Part shown: positions 1 through 11,225 of the stretch, piece by piece
How the letters are laid out: every line of letters begins with the position of its first letter
Numbering within the stretch: position 1 is the stretch's first letter
From: Chiridota heheva
Lineage: Eukaryota; Echinodermata; Holothuroidea; Apodida; Chiridotidae
Direction: 5' to 3'
Length of the DNA stretch: 64,000 nucleotides
NCBI GenBank assembly: GCA_020152595.1
Contig: JAIGNY010000800.1
Location: 847,001-911,000, forward strand
Program-made: the position numbers and the translations under genes
The notes under the pieces: model-generated
Seen by the model: the letters and a program-made list of their open reading frames with translations, nothing else
Told to the model about the DNA's origin: nothing
Databases searched by the model: none

Positions 1-664
1 AATACTTTAAGTCATGACTCAATTTTCCTGAAAAGTATCGCAATATTTTTCTCCATGTAAATCAATACATAATAGAGCCATGTCATGACAGCACTACACG
101 TAAGTGACTGGAGGAGCATAATGAACACACTGGAGTATATTGAACATACTGGAGTATAATGAACATACTGGAGTATAATGAACATACTGGAGTATAATGA
201 ACATACTGGAGTATAATGATGAACATACTGGAGTATAATGAAGATACTGGAGTATAATGAACATACTGGAGTATAATGAACATACTGGAGTATAATGAAC
301 ATCCTGGAGTATAATGAACATACTGGAGTATAATGAACATACTGGAGTATAATGAACAAACTGGAGTATAATGATGAACATACTGGAGTATAATGAAGAT
401 ACTGGAGTATAATGAACATACTGGAGTATAATGAACATACTGGAGTATAATGAACATACTGGAGTATAATGAAAAGTATAATAAACATACTGGAGTCTAA
501 TGAAACTATGATTAGTCATGACTTGGAAATTACAGGTGCTTTTGACATAATTTCAAAACTTTTCTAATCAGAATTTTTAAGTTCTTTATGGTGAATTTAA
601 ATTTCTCCACCTCTCCATACACCATAGCTTTTACTTCTCCACACTTGTATCATTCATTCTACAG
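1..664 (+). other. IDE intron (partial) with minisatellite
   Basis: This lies upstream of a clear 3' splice site (pyrimidine-rich stretch ending in CTACAG at 664), so it is the end of an IDE intron. It holds a 19 bp tandem array and otherwise AT-rich sequence with no coding signal. Confidence 0.6.
121..503. repeat. 19 bp minisatellite
   Basis: About twenty head-to-tail copies of a unit reading GAACATACTGGAGTATAAT. A few copies carry an extra GAT triplet and there are point changes. Because 19 is not a multiple of three and the unit lacks stops on one strand, long repetitive open frames appear in all three minus frames; these are not genes. Confidence 0.95.
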
Positions 665-3071
665 ATAAGATCGAAGTTGAATATTTGAAATCCATCACAA
701 AGCCAGATATCATTAGATTCTATGACGACCTGATTGCGGTGGATGCACCACGCCGGCACAAATTGACAGTTTTTGTCCAGCCTCCGACAAAATCAGACAC
801 AGAGGGTGCACTCGGGGATGGGGGTGCTCCCTGTCTTGAGGAAGATGTTGACGGAAGTCTGACAGAGGCTCCGAAATATTCTGAGGTAGGAGGAGAATAC
901 TTTTCATGTTAGCTGTGTAGAGGTACTTGATGTGATAATTTGCAGTACAATTTTGAGAAAAAAATTGCAGTAAATGCCTTCAGAGATTACATTAGTGGTC
1001 GCTCGAGTTTATCTTACGTAAAAGCGGCAGTGAAAAGTATCAACATGATAGAAAACTACTTGAATGTTTTCTTCTACTAAGGGAATATTCAAGTTGAAAG
1101 TTCTGTTTCATTTGTGTAAAATGTTTGAAACAGGACTGGTTGTGACATCACATCCTCAGATTCCTCAGTCTTGATGTATTTCATTGTATTTTTTCCTGCG
1201 ATTTTGTGTCGTAACAACCATTGGATATTTTAGGAGGGTAAAACAGAATCTAGTTAAGTTACTGTACTTTACTCTTGAAGAAAGTTTGGAGACTAACGTT
1301 GAATTAGGAAAAGTATGAATAATTTTCCTTCAAGTACGTTGTCGATTGTTAAAGGATTAGTTCATGGGTCAATTATATCCATCTTTTATGAAAGAGGATT
1401 TAAAAAAAAAAAAAAAATGGTGAAGAAAACATTCAAATATCTTCTTCCATTAAGAAGATATTTAAATTTAGAGTTTGGTATTATTTGTGTAGAAACTGAA
1501 ATCAGACTAGTTGTGATGTCACAGCCTCAGATTCCTCAAAATCTCTATGTATTCTATCATATTTTGACCTGCAATTTTGTGCTTTAAAAACTAATGGATA
1601 TGTCAGGAAAGTCATCAAACAAAATCTAGTAAGAGTGATTATACTTTACCACCTGAAGAAATGTCAAGGAAAAATCTTTCAAATAGTAAAAAAAAAAAAA
1701 TGATTTTTCTTTAAAATATATTTACAATTGCTAAGAATGTGAGAATGAGGATGCCAACCACCCATAGTAGACTTACTACACCAGCCATTTATATGCAGAT
1801 ATGACAAAGCTTTAAATGTAAATATCTCCTTAATGGAAAAAGATTTTGGAATACTTTCTTCACAGGTTTGTTTCTTTTAAAATCCTCTTTCGTATAAGAT
1901 CAAATTGCTTGACCACTGAACTAGTCCTTTAAGAAAGTGAGGATGATGGCGCCAACCTTCTACAGTAGACTTTCCATACCAGTCATTTGTACACAAATGA
2001 TACTGAACTTTAAACATGAATATCTCTGAGGCAGAATAAGATATTAAGTAGTTCCTTCAACCTTTTGTTTTGTTTAAAGTCCATCAGTCAATCTAGGGCC
2101 ACCTGATCTAAATCTCCCTTTCCTTCCCTTCTCTACCTTACCTTCCTCATCTTCCTCTTATTACCTTAACTTCTTTCTCTTCTTCACCTTCTCTCCTCCC
2201 TTCCCTCTATCCCTCCTCTCTGTCCTAACTCAAACACCTTAGTTTTTAACATCCTCTTGGCACATTTGACTCTGACTGTCTCGGTGCCATCAACAAACCA
2301 AACCATCTTTTGAAGTCCTCTATCATTTTAAGATGGATTTGTTTCACCACTAAACTAAACTTTTAAAGTTTTTTTTAAATTGTATTTGTGTAGAATGTTT
2401 ATAACGAGACTAGTTGTGACATCACATTCTCAGACTCCTCAGTCTTGATGTATTTTATTGTATTTTTGCCTGCGATTTTGTGTCGTAACAACCATTGGAT
2501 ATTTCAGGAGAGTAAAACAGAATCTAGTTAAGTAACTGTACTTTACCTCCTGAAGAAAGTTTGGAGACAAATGTTCAATTAGAAAAAGTATGAATAATTT
2601 TCTTTCATGTACATTAACATTTGTGAAGAAAGTCAGAATAGTGGCACTTACCTTCTACAGTAGACTTTCCACCCCAGTCATTTCTACACAAATGATACCA
2701 AACTTTAAACATGAATATCTCTCAGGCAGAATAAGAAATTGCAGTAGTTAGTTCTTCACTACTTTGTTTCTCTTGAAGTCCTCTTTCATATAAGATGAAC
2801 TTGCTTGACCCCTGAATTAATCCTTTAACTTTTCAGCTAAGTGTAATGTGGTTTATTTGCCTCTAAATGAACGACCATTGTAGTGCTTCAATGTGCCCAT
2901 ACATTGTGGAGATAGGAATTGTAATTAATTCTGTTCATTCAAAATTGTATTAAAACTTTTTCCATTTTATTGCAGAATATGGAGATAACAAACCTCTCGC
3001 GCTTTAAGCATGGGCAGGCTCTATGTCCCCTACCCGTGCCAAACAGTGATCATGTGACAAAAGTGCAATGA
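665..3071 (+). CDS. IDE: Insulin-degrading enzyme, C-terminal two exons (partial gene)
   Basis: Zinc metallopeptidase of the M16A (inverzincin) family that degrades insulin, amyloid and other short peptides. Only the 3' end is in the window. Exon 665-885 enters in phase 1 after an AG acceptor and leaves in phase 0 at GAG|GTAGGA. Exon 2976-3071 follows a TTTTATTGCAG acceptor and ends at TGA 3069-3071. The first exon carries the family-typical stretch with TKPDIIRFY followed by VDAPRRHKL, close to the C-terminal M16 domain of animal IDE (human TKEDIIKFY and VDAPRRHKV). The last exon starts NMEITNLSRFKHG, matching the human NMTEF-KRG region. The active-site half is outside the window. The protein ends ...VTKVQ, so the peroxisomal-type C-terminal AKL tripeptide of mammalian IDE is absent. 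Nardilysin is a less likely alternative, since its C terminus differs. The exon joining is inferred from matching phases. Confidence 0.88.
886..2975 (+). other. Last IDE intron, filled with MITE copies
   Basis: Bounded by a GTAGGA donor and a TTGCAG acceptor. Most of it is nested or overlapping copies of the long-inverted-repeat MITE described separately. A short CT-rich stretch lies near 2100-2230. Confidence 0.7.
1075..2840. mobile_element. Cluster of long-TIR MITE copies
   Basis: One near-complete element runs from about 1343 (TTAAAGGATTAGTTCATGGG) to about 1933 (ACTGAACTAGTCCTTTAA). It is flanked by half-copies at 1075-1340, 1930-2340 and 2340-2835 that share the internal words TTGTGATGTCACA, CTGCGATTTTGTG and CATGAATATCTC. 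Boundaries of the half-copies are approximate. Confidence 0.75.
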
Positions 3072-3234
3072 ACTCAGACATTTATTGGAGGCGCCTTGGT
3101 ATTTCATCACAACAAGTGCATGAGGAAGATGCCGTTCTTATTTAAAGATGTGGTGCAACCTGATGGAAATGATCAGTTTCCAATTCTACTACTGTGTGAA
3201 AAACTTTCATGCAATGTCTGTAACGACTTTTATC

Positions 3235-3240
3235 AATAAA
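3235..3240 (+). promoter_or_regulatory. Candidate poly(A) signal of IDE
   Basis: An AATAAA hexamer 164 bases after the IDE stop codon. Position fits a short 3' UTR, but no GT-rich downstream element was established. Confidence 0.35.
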
Positions 3241-3530
3241 CTGATGGATTCAATCAGCTTAGACAAGAATTTACAGACCTTTTTCAAACCTATTTTAGCC
3301 AAATGTGATTATTTCAAAACTTTGACCAATTAACTGCTGGGGAAGTTATCCCTTTGTTATCTAACCAATCAGCTGCAAGTGGCTGAAGGAATAGTTGTAA
3401 GCAACAATGCACGCGCATGTTACCTTCATGTGTAACGCACGTATGATGATCATTTTAAAACATTTTATTTTTCATATGCTTGGTCTCATACTACGCTTGA
3501 ATTGTGCAGATTGTCAATAATCCCCCAGTA

Positions 3531-4080
3531 ATTGATTGGTTGATAGGACCCCCAGTATATGATTGGCATGCCGAAAAGTTTATCTTTAAGCCTACCCTCA
3601 CCCAAAACCTCAGTTTATCCTGAATGCTCAGGTACAACAATTACCAACCGGACTTCCTGTTCAGTGTATTGTTTCCACTTCAAATAATGATTGTTTATCT
3701 GCCATTACCATGCTTACCACAACCAAGCATCCTAAGGTTATTTGTGTGTAAAAGATTACAGTAAGCCAGTGCTGAATACACAGGGCACTTTTGTGAGAGG
3801 TGATTTATGTACTAACTGTGAATGACTGATGGACCATTTCCCCCAAGAAAAGATATTTCTTTATGGTCTATTATGGACACATGAATTTCGATCATGTGAC
3901 ACTATTCAAATTAGTTTTAACGGAAATTTCCAGAAATTCATATATTTGAAATGGTCGAAAGCTAGGCAGCATGATGAACTGTTTTGCCTTGTAGACAGAA
4001 AGGAAATCATTCAAGGTACAGCATTATTATGAGGAATTTATTGCGTGTAAAGTGTCTGAACCATTAATCCACAACTATCA
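3531..4080. repeat. Dispersed 550 bp repeat, copy 1
   Basis: Nearly identical to 6194-6745 in the same orientation. Both begin in TAATTGATTGGTnGATAGGA, pass through TTTATCTGCCATTACCATGC and end near TCCACAACTATCAA. An older, interrupted relative is at 23270-24560. Short frames such as 3829-4032 occur in both copies but look like chance. It may overlap the IDE 3' flank. Confidence 0.85.
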
Positions 4081-5190
4081 AAAAAAATTCTGCAAATTAC
4101 GTTATACGCTTTCCAGTTTTCCAATGATGGACCTTTCCCTATTTTTGGACCAGAAATTTCAAAAAGTAGTTGTGACACCATTGATTGTAAAGATCTAAAA
4201 AGGAGGAAAGAGAGAGTCGGAAAGGAAGAAGTGGGGACGAATGGAGCAACATTTTGAGAGGGGCGGGCTTTACCATGAAACCATGAAACCGAGCGAAGAG
4301 ATTCTGAGCAAGTAGAGAAGGAATAAGAATACAAAAAATATATAATTGGAGAAAAAAAACAGGGAAAGAAAATAAGAATAAATTGAATTTTCTTTTACTT
4401 CTTTACAATTGTTTTTTCTTCCACTGCTAGCTACCATTTCTCCTCCATCCTGCTGTACTTTTTTATGTCTCTTACTTTACCTTTTAGATTGCATCATTTG
4501 TTCTATTAAGTAATTTTGAGCCTCTCTGGCACTATTTCACCTTCATTTTTGTCATTTTGTCAAGTCTCATTTATTAAAATGGCACAGGACCAAAAAGTTT
4601 CTAGAGACTATAATATTCAGCATAGCTTCTTGACTCTCGTGGAGATCAAGCTACAAACTTTTCTAACACCAATATTTATATCAAGTAGTTATTTAATATT
4701 CATAATTGATAATATTTTATCACTTCTGGAGGCAAAACAGGTAATGAATATTTGAAAAATTCACCAAAGCGATGCCCTTACTTATTCTCCTTTAACCAGC
4801 ATGAAGGAACGGTATTCAGGGACAGTAGATATAACCGGGTAAGGGGGGGACAGAAGCTCTTAAGTAAGAGACATTTGTCTTTGAGTAGAATAGAAGGAAG
4901 GGTAAATGGAGAAGCAGAGAGGGATAACCATAGGTGGTGTTCCGGGGAAGGGAGATGTGCAAGTAATTGGAACCATAGCTTTTGAATGAAAGTTGAATCC
5001 ATCAGAGCATTTAAGCCCATAATTTCATTGCTTATCCCTGGTCAGGGTGATAATTCCGGGAGGGGGGGGGGGGGGGTTGGACATGTCCCTCCCCACTTTC
5101 CAGCAGAATTGTTAAAATTCAGTACATTTTGGGAAAATTTGCCTCTTTTTCCCCACTTTTTGGATAAGAGGCCGTGTCCCCCCACTTTAC
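4081..5190. other. AT-rich spacer, no gene seen
   Basis: No coding, RNA or mobile-element signature recognised apart from a run of about 20 G at 5057-5077. Confidence 0.5.
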
Positions 5191-5191
5191 A

Positions 5192-5436
5192 AATCACGGC
5201 CCTGTTCCTGGTTTCCATGGCACAAGGGGATGAGAGCAAATGACGACCCCCTCCCCCCAGACAGAAGGTAACTCCATTGCTGGTCAACTCCCCAGCAATG
5301 CTGGTATTCATTTTATAGCTGAGTGGACTGAAGCAAGTAGAGTAAAGTGTCTTGCTCAAGGACACAAATGCTGGGCTCACGACGGGAGTCAAACCTGATA
5401 CTTTTCGCATTTGACTCCTTAACCACGGATTCTCTT
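5192..5436 (-). mobile_element. tRNA-derived SINE family B, copy 1
   Basis: Reads on the minus strand. Shared core with 17492-17745, 27610-27850 and 32835-33070: words equivalent to GTCCACTCAGCTnTAAAATG and a GATGnACTGGCATCC-like segment, plus TTTCCATGG in this orientation. A degenerate box-B-like motif lies near 5385. Boundaries are approximate. Confidence 0.65.
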
Positions 5437-5499
5437 ATTGACAATAAAATTGGATAAGATAGATCACAAGAACAATGAAATGCAGAAAGTGCAAGGTGC

Positions 5500-6076
5500 T
5501 TAATGGATTAGTTCAGGGGTCAAGCAAGTCATCTTATAAGAAAGAGGACTTCAGAAGAAACAAAATGGTGACAGAAGAATACATTCAAAAATCTGATTCT
5601 GTTAAGGAGATAAATTTAAGTTTAAAGTTTGGTATCATTTGTGTAGAAACGACTGAAATCAGACTTGTTGTGATGTCATAGCCTCAGATTCCTCAAAATC
5701 TTTATGTAATCTATTGTATTTTGTCCTGCGATTCTGTGGCTTAAAAACCATAGGATATGTCAAAAAAGTAGTAAAACTGAATTTAGGAAGGGTATTTATA
5801 ATATACCACCTGGAGAAAGTTTGAGATAAATAATTTAAATAGTGAAAAACTTAAATAAACTTTCTTCAAAACACATAAACACTTTGAGGAATCTGAGGCT
5901 GTGATGTCACAACTAGTCTGATTTCAGTCGTTTCTACAGAAATGATACCAAACTTTAAACTTGAATATCTCCCAAATGGAATAATAGTTTTGAATGCTTT
6001 CTTCCCCATTTTGTTTCTTTTGAAGTCCTCTGTCTTAGAAGATTATCTTGCTTGACCACTGAACTAATTCTTTAAA
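5500..6076. mobile_element. Long-TIR MITE, near-complete copy
   Basis: Starts TTAATGGATTAGTTCAGGGG and ends ACTGAACTAATTCTTTAA, with the two halves inverted copies of each other over roughly 200 bases. The left arm has TTGTGATGTCATAGCCTCAG; the right arm has CTGAGGCTGTGATGTCACAA. No open frame, so it is non-autonomous. Confidence 0.8.
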
Positions 6077-6193
6077 CTGAAGAAAAGGACACTTTCTATG
6101 CCGTCACAAGTGGGTACGCAATGACGCACGCTTGTGACAAAAATTGAAGAGCTATGACACCATAGCTGAAACATCCATTATTCCTGGCATAAA

Positions 6194-6745
6194 TGTAATT
6201 GATTGGTCGATAGGATCCCCCAGTATATGATTGGCATGCTGAAAAGTTTATCCTACCCTCACCCGACACCTGCGTTTATCCTGAAAACTCAGGCACAACA
6301 ATTACCCGACTTCCTGTTCAGTGTATTGTTTCCACTTCAAATAATGATTGTTTATCTGCCATTACCATGCACATCACAACCAAGCAGCCTAAGGTTATTT
6401 GTGTGTAAAAGATTACAGTAAGCCAGTGCTGAATACACAGGGCACTTTTGTGAGAGGTGATTTATGTACTAACTGTGAATGACTGATGGACCATTTCCCC
6501 CAAGGAAAGATATTTCTTTATGGTCTATTATGGACACATGAATTTCGATCACGTGACACTATTCAAATTAGTTTTAACGAAAATTTCCAGAAATTCATAT
6601 ATTTGAAAAGGTTGAAAGCTAGGCAGCATGATGAACTGATTTGCCTTGTAGACAGAAATGGAATCATTAAAAGTACAGCATTGTTATGAGGAATTTATTG
6701 CATGTGAAATGTCTAAAACCATTGATCCACAACTATCAACAAATT
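6194..6745. repeat. Dispersed 550 bp repeat, copy 2
   Basis: Direct-orientation duplicate of 3531-4080 with scattered substitutions. The stretch CATGCACATCACAACC at about 6367-6382 corresponds to the uninterrupted form of the site that carries a hAT element at 23408 in the third copy. Confidence 0.85.
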
Positions 6746-7065
6746 TGTCTGCAAAAGACACTTTAACTGAAACATCTATTTTTCCTCGTATAAATGGGTT
6801 TTTATATCGTGACTGGTATGTGCAGCCAGGAGCTGGTCAGATTCTAATAATTTCAATGCTTTTGACTTTTGTATGTGATTTTATATGCAATATAACTGCT
6901 TTTATACAGAAAGTGCATGAAATAAAGTAAGTCTTTTATTCAGGCTTTTGTAATTTGTATTAATTTTTGGTAATTATCTTTCATCATACAAAATACCTAG
7001 GTATTCATAATAATAATTTCCTTTGCCACTCTTTTTTCGTAAATGATATAACAGTATGTAGTGCA

Positions 7066-7714
7066 TTAAAGGATTAGTTCAGGGGTCAAACAAGTCCATC
7101 TTATATGAAAGAGAACTTAAAAAGAAACAAAATGGTAAAGAAACTACTTTTATATCTTATTCCGTTAAGGAGATATTCAAATTTTAGGTTTGGTATCATT
7201 TGTGTAGAAATGACTGAAAACAGACTAGTTGTGATGTCACAGACTCAAATTTCTTGAAAACTTTATGTATTTTAAAGAAAGTATTTAATTTTTTCACTAT
7301 TTAAATTATTTTTCTTCAAACTTTCCTCAGGTGGTATATTATAAATACCCTTGCTAAATTCAGTTTTACTACTTTTTTTGACAAATCCCATGGTGTTTTT
7401 AAACCCCTTCACCTAGCTACTTAAAACGAGCCTTTGTATTTTTTATTTTTACCAAACATTAATACTTTGATCATTTTTTGAAATATTTCAAAACACCTAA
7501 AAAACAACCAATGTTTAATTTTTTATTTCCACAAATAAAATAGACACAAAATCACAGGACGAAATATGATAAAATACACAAAGATTCTGAGGAATATGAG
7601 GCTATGACATCACAACTAGTCTGATTTCAGGCATTTCTACACAAATAATACCAAACTTTAAAGTCCGCTTTTATATTCGATACACATGCTTGACCACTGA
7701 ACTAATCCTTTAAT
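7066..7714. mobile_element. Long-TIR MITE with internal insertion
   Basis: Left end TTAAAGGATTAGTTCAGGGG at about 7066 and right end ACTGAACTAATCCTTTAA at about 7712. A segment of about 145 bases (7403-7548), starting near ACCTAGCTACTTAAAACGAG, interrupts it and recurs just outside at 7748-7895. Confidence 0.75.
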
Positions 7715-7747
7715 GTTTTATCCTTCTTTTGCCAGTGTACTTTGAAA

Positions 7748-7895
7748 GCCCTTTACCTAGCTACTTGAAACGAGCCATTGTATTTTTTATCTCTAACAAA
7801 CATTAATACTTTGGTCTTTTTTTTGGAATATTTCAAAACACTTAAAAAACAACCAATGTTTAATTTTTTTCATTTCCACAAATAAAATAGACAAG
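7748..7895. repeat. Copy of the segment interrupting the adjacent MITE
   Basis: About 145 bases, including ACCTAGCTACTTGAAACGAG and CAAATAAAATAGACA, closely matching 7403-7548. Origin unknown; no coding potential. Confidence 0.75.
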
Positions 7896-8930
7896 TTTAT
7901 AAGTCTTGAAGAGTGTGAGTTACAGGAAGAAGAGGTAAACGTAAAGTTTTCGCTCATAACAAGCTCATTCATGATAAAATTGCATATTTTTAGTGGGGAG
8001 AAGACCATGCTTATGGCTCTCAAATAAATGATGTAATTATCTTTGTGATTGATGTTTTTTTAAATTTTATTTATTTGTTTTTATTTAGGATATCACCCCC
8101 CCCCCCCCCACCCTTCCTCCTCCCTCTTTTCTAAATGATGGGTAGGGAATTTCCACACTTCTAAATACGTTAGAAATACTTTGTATCTTCATTTCAGTAT
8201 CTTGGAAATGGTCCGGGGATTGGCGGGACATGCCCAATTTGCAGTGTCTCTTGTTTTAAGATAATTGATGCATTAAATGCTTTGTGTCTTTTTATAATAT
8301 TAACGACCCCTTCCATTTCATACAGGCTTTTCTCAGGCTTGTTCAGTAGCATATAGGCGGCGATCTCGGGGGTGACATTTCCACCAATAATTTTGTTGGG
8401 GAGACGAATATCATTATGTCCCCTCTTCCCCTAAAAGCCTATATGACTAGCTACACCAATGTATGGGTTCGTCCCCCCAATGATGAAAAAAAATCGCCGC
8501 CATTGCTCAGCAGTACATGTATATAGGCCTATATACCCTCCTATATACCTTGTGTTTGATAAATTAGCTAGGACCAATCAAAGAAGAGTCTTCAGTGCAT
8601 ATATTTATTGCTAACTGGTGTTGCTGCCTTTTACATCTAACGGACCCAATTCCTGAAATGTTATTTCGTTTAACATGCTAAGCAAAATCATTCAGGCATA
8701 TTCCCTTAATCTGTCCCATATACCTGAACTCTAGATCACACCTCTCCCGGCCCCAGGCCTCCACCTCAATTTTTCAAATCTTTTCAAGAATAATCATACC
8801 TCCAACTTCATCACCTTTCTCTGCAACAACAATTTATTCCACCTGATCTAAGTCCCTTTCCGCCTTACTTTCCTCACCTTCCTTTATTATCTAACTTCTG
8901 TACCTTATCCACCTTCTCTCCCTCCTTCCC
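7896..8930. other. Intergenic spacer
   Basis: Low-complexity AT-rich sequence with a C-tract (about 8095-8110) and GGCCTA words. No feature recognised. Confidence 0.45.
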
Positions 8931-8944
8931 TCTGTCCCACCTCT

Positions 8945-9277
8945 CTTTCCTCAAACTTTTTTAAGGTGGTATATTATAGATACCCTTCCTAGATTCAATT
9001 TTACTACTTTTTTGACATAGCCCATGGTTTTTAAGGCAGAAAATCGCACATACCGGCAGGACAAAATATGATAGAATACATAAAGACAGGAATCTGAGGC
9101 TATGCCATAACAACTAGTCTGGTTTCAGTCATTTCTACACAAAAGATACCAAATTTTAAACTTGAATATCTCCTTAACGGCATAAGATTTTTGAACTCGA
9201 GCTTTTTTCACTATTTTGTGTCATTTAAAGTCCTCTTTCATATTAGATAAACATGTTTGACCACTGAACTAATCCTT
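8945..9277. mobile_element. Long-TIR MITE, right half
   Basis: Carries the family segment GGTGGTATATTATAGATACC, the AACTAGTCTG block and the terminal ACTGAACTAATCCTTTAA. The left arm is missing. Confidence 0.7.
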
Positions 9278-9569
9278 TAATAATCCATATCTCCCGAACG
9301 GAATACGATATCAACCTGATTTTTGTACCATATTGACTCTAAAAGTATGCCCTTTCAAATAAAATTTTACAAAAAACCATGGGAATATTCCAACTCAAGA
9401 TTATTATGTAGTGAGTCTTAGTATTACATTCATGAATAGTAAATTAAGTTTCCAGCCTCGGGCACCAGGCTGATATTTATATTCTAAAATGCTGTCACAC
9501 TTACTTCACATCCCGCCATATTTAAATACCTTTCAAACAATTTGCATATATTTTTGACACACAAACTAC

Positions 9570-9721
9570 TTCCGGGTGCAAGTATAGCTGCATTTAAGGT
9601 GACGTTGCACACATCACAGTCGCTGTTATTCTGTTTGGTATGAGTAACTGTGGGAAAGTCATGGAGGACTTTTTCAGTATCCGACTGTCATAGATAGCGA
9701 AGTAAAGTATTTGACCTAACA
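9570..9721 (+). promoter_or_regulatory. Possible RNF103 promoter and non-coding first exon
   Basis: The first coding exon of RNF103 begins just after a splice acceptor (CTGTACCAG at 11200), so a 5' untranslated exon must lie upstream. A donor-like AACA|GTAAGT occurs at 9721/9722 behind a CpG-containing stretch with TGACGTTGC, a half CRE-like site. This is the best candidate seen and is inferred, not shown. Confidence 0.28.
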
Positions 9722-11200
9722 GTAAGTGTTCCTGATAAACATTTGTAATAAATGGTAAACCGATTTAAGTGATATTAAGCTCATAAATGCAAAGTTTGTT
9801 GGCAATTGTAAGCAGGCGCGAATCGCGATCGGCCATAGGCCTACTAAGAAGTAACGTTAGGTTATGCTAGGCCTAGTACAGTAGTAGTAAGTACAAACAG
9901 TAACAACAACTTCAATGCGAATTCTTTTTGGGGTTAGCCTTCACTGGGAGTTGTTGTCTGGTTGTTGGTGATATCAGAAAATGTTAAGTAGACAAACAAT
10001 GAAAAGTAAGTCCTAACGTTAGATCTTTAATTGCATCATACAGTGAGAGTTGAGTGTATTGAAGTGTGTCATGGTTGACCTTCAAAGCGTACGTGCGGTT
10101 TGGTGGCAGGTGGCCCCTGGAAGACCCTGTTAGTGTATTGTAAGGATTAATTTAGGAAACACAATTTTGAAACCAAATGAAAGTTGAATTGTGTCGTCAC
10201 CAGAAATTTCAATTTAGGCCCATCACCTTTATTTAATAATATGTCTCCCCTTTTTTTGGTAAAATTATAATAGCAGTAAAACACAAGAATGGAGGTTTTT
10301 TATGTATAATAATGACTTTGATCAATTTGTATGTCTTTATATCATTATGAACTTGTAGATAAGTTCAGAAAATGTAATTTTAAAAAGATATAAAAATACA
10401 AAAAAGGAAATGCAAAGAAATGGAACTCATCATCAATGCAGTTGCTATTACAATATTTACATACCCTTTGAGCGTAATCGATTTTGTTGGTACGCCCCTT
10501 GTTTACATTTATATCAATATAACCACACCAAAATTTAGCCAGAAATTTCCGTTGATTAAAATAAGGAAAATGAATTACATATGGCTCAACAAAATGTATA
10601 AAGTCATCAAAATTTTTACTTATTTTAATTTTACCATTGATGACTATTTGACTGTCTTTAGTCATTGACGAGTGTTGCGCAAAACTGTTTGAATGGTTGT
10701 TCAAATGGAGGTGGCATGTGAACTTTTTTCATAATAAATCGGTTGTGAAAGATATTTATCTACGGATATTGAGTACTTTAAGCAAAGGTATTCTTGCATG
10801 GATGAAATTTTGTGTGGCCTATAACTGTGTTAATTCACAATTTTGTACTTTCCGGATGTATGCAATCATTTTTAGTCGTACATTCTAACGTTATTTTTAG
10901 TTACACAGATATCTTTCAGGAATATGAGACTGTGATGTGACCTCTGTCTGATTTCAATTGTTTTCACACTAAGACTTCAACTTTGATATCTCCTTGATGG
11001 AATAAGATTTTTGAACTCATTTTGCTTCATGTTCTCCTCTGCTTATCGCTTTCATATACATGTAAGCCACACAAAATGGGAGGTTTTCCCTACGCACTCT
11101 TACAGTAACGATCCCTATGGTTGCTATTTCAAGTGTGGCGTATAAGATGAACATTCACGACCACATCTCTTGACCTTCGACCTCTTTTTTCCTGTACCAG
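9722..11200 (+). other. Inferred 5' UTR intron of RNF103
   Basis: Runs from the candidate GTAAGT donor to the CTGTACCAG acceptor. It contains CG-rich and GGCCTA-bearing sequence near 9800-9900 and a MITE fragment at about 10905-11050; otherwise nothing recognised. Confidence 0.3.
10905..11050. mobile_element. Long-TIR MITE fragment
   Basis: Diverged piece with GGAATATGAGACTGTGATGT, a CTGATTTCAAT block and ATATCTCCTTGATGGAATAAG, matching the right arm of the family. Confidence 0.55.
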
Positions 11201-11225
11201 GTCGCCGTGACGAATTGGTCTCACC

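Noticed and set aside
12..519. Three overlapping minus-strand frames of 124-158 codons
   Set aside because: They are translations of the 19 bp minisatellite in three registers.
3829..4032. Small frame conserved in two copies (also 6486-6689)
   Set aside because: Conservation is explained by duplication of the whole 550 bp repeat; no domain and no evidence of selection seen.
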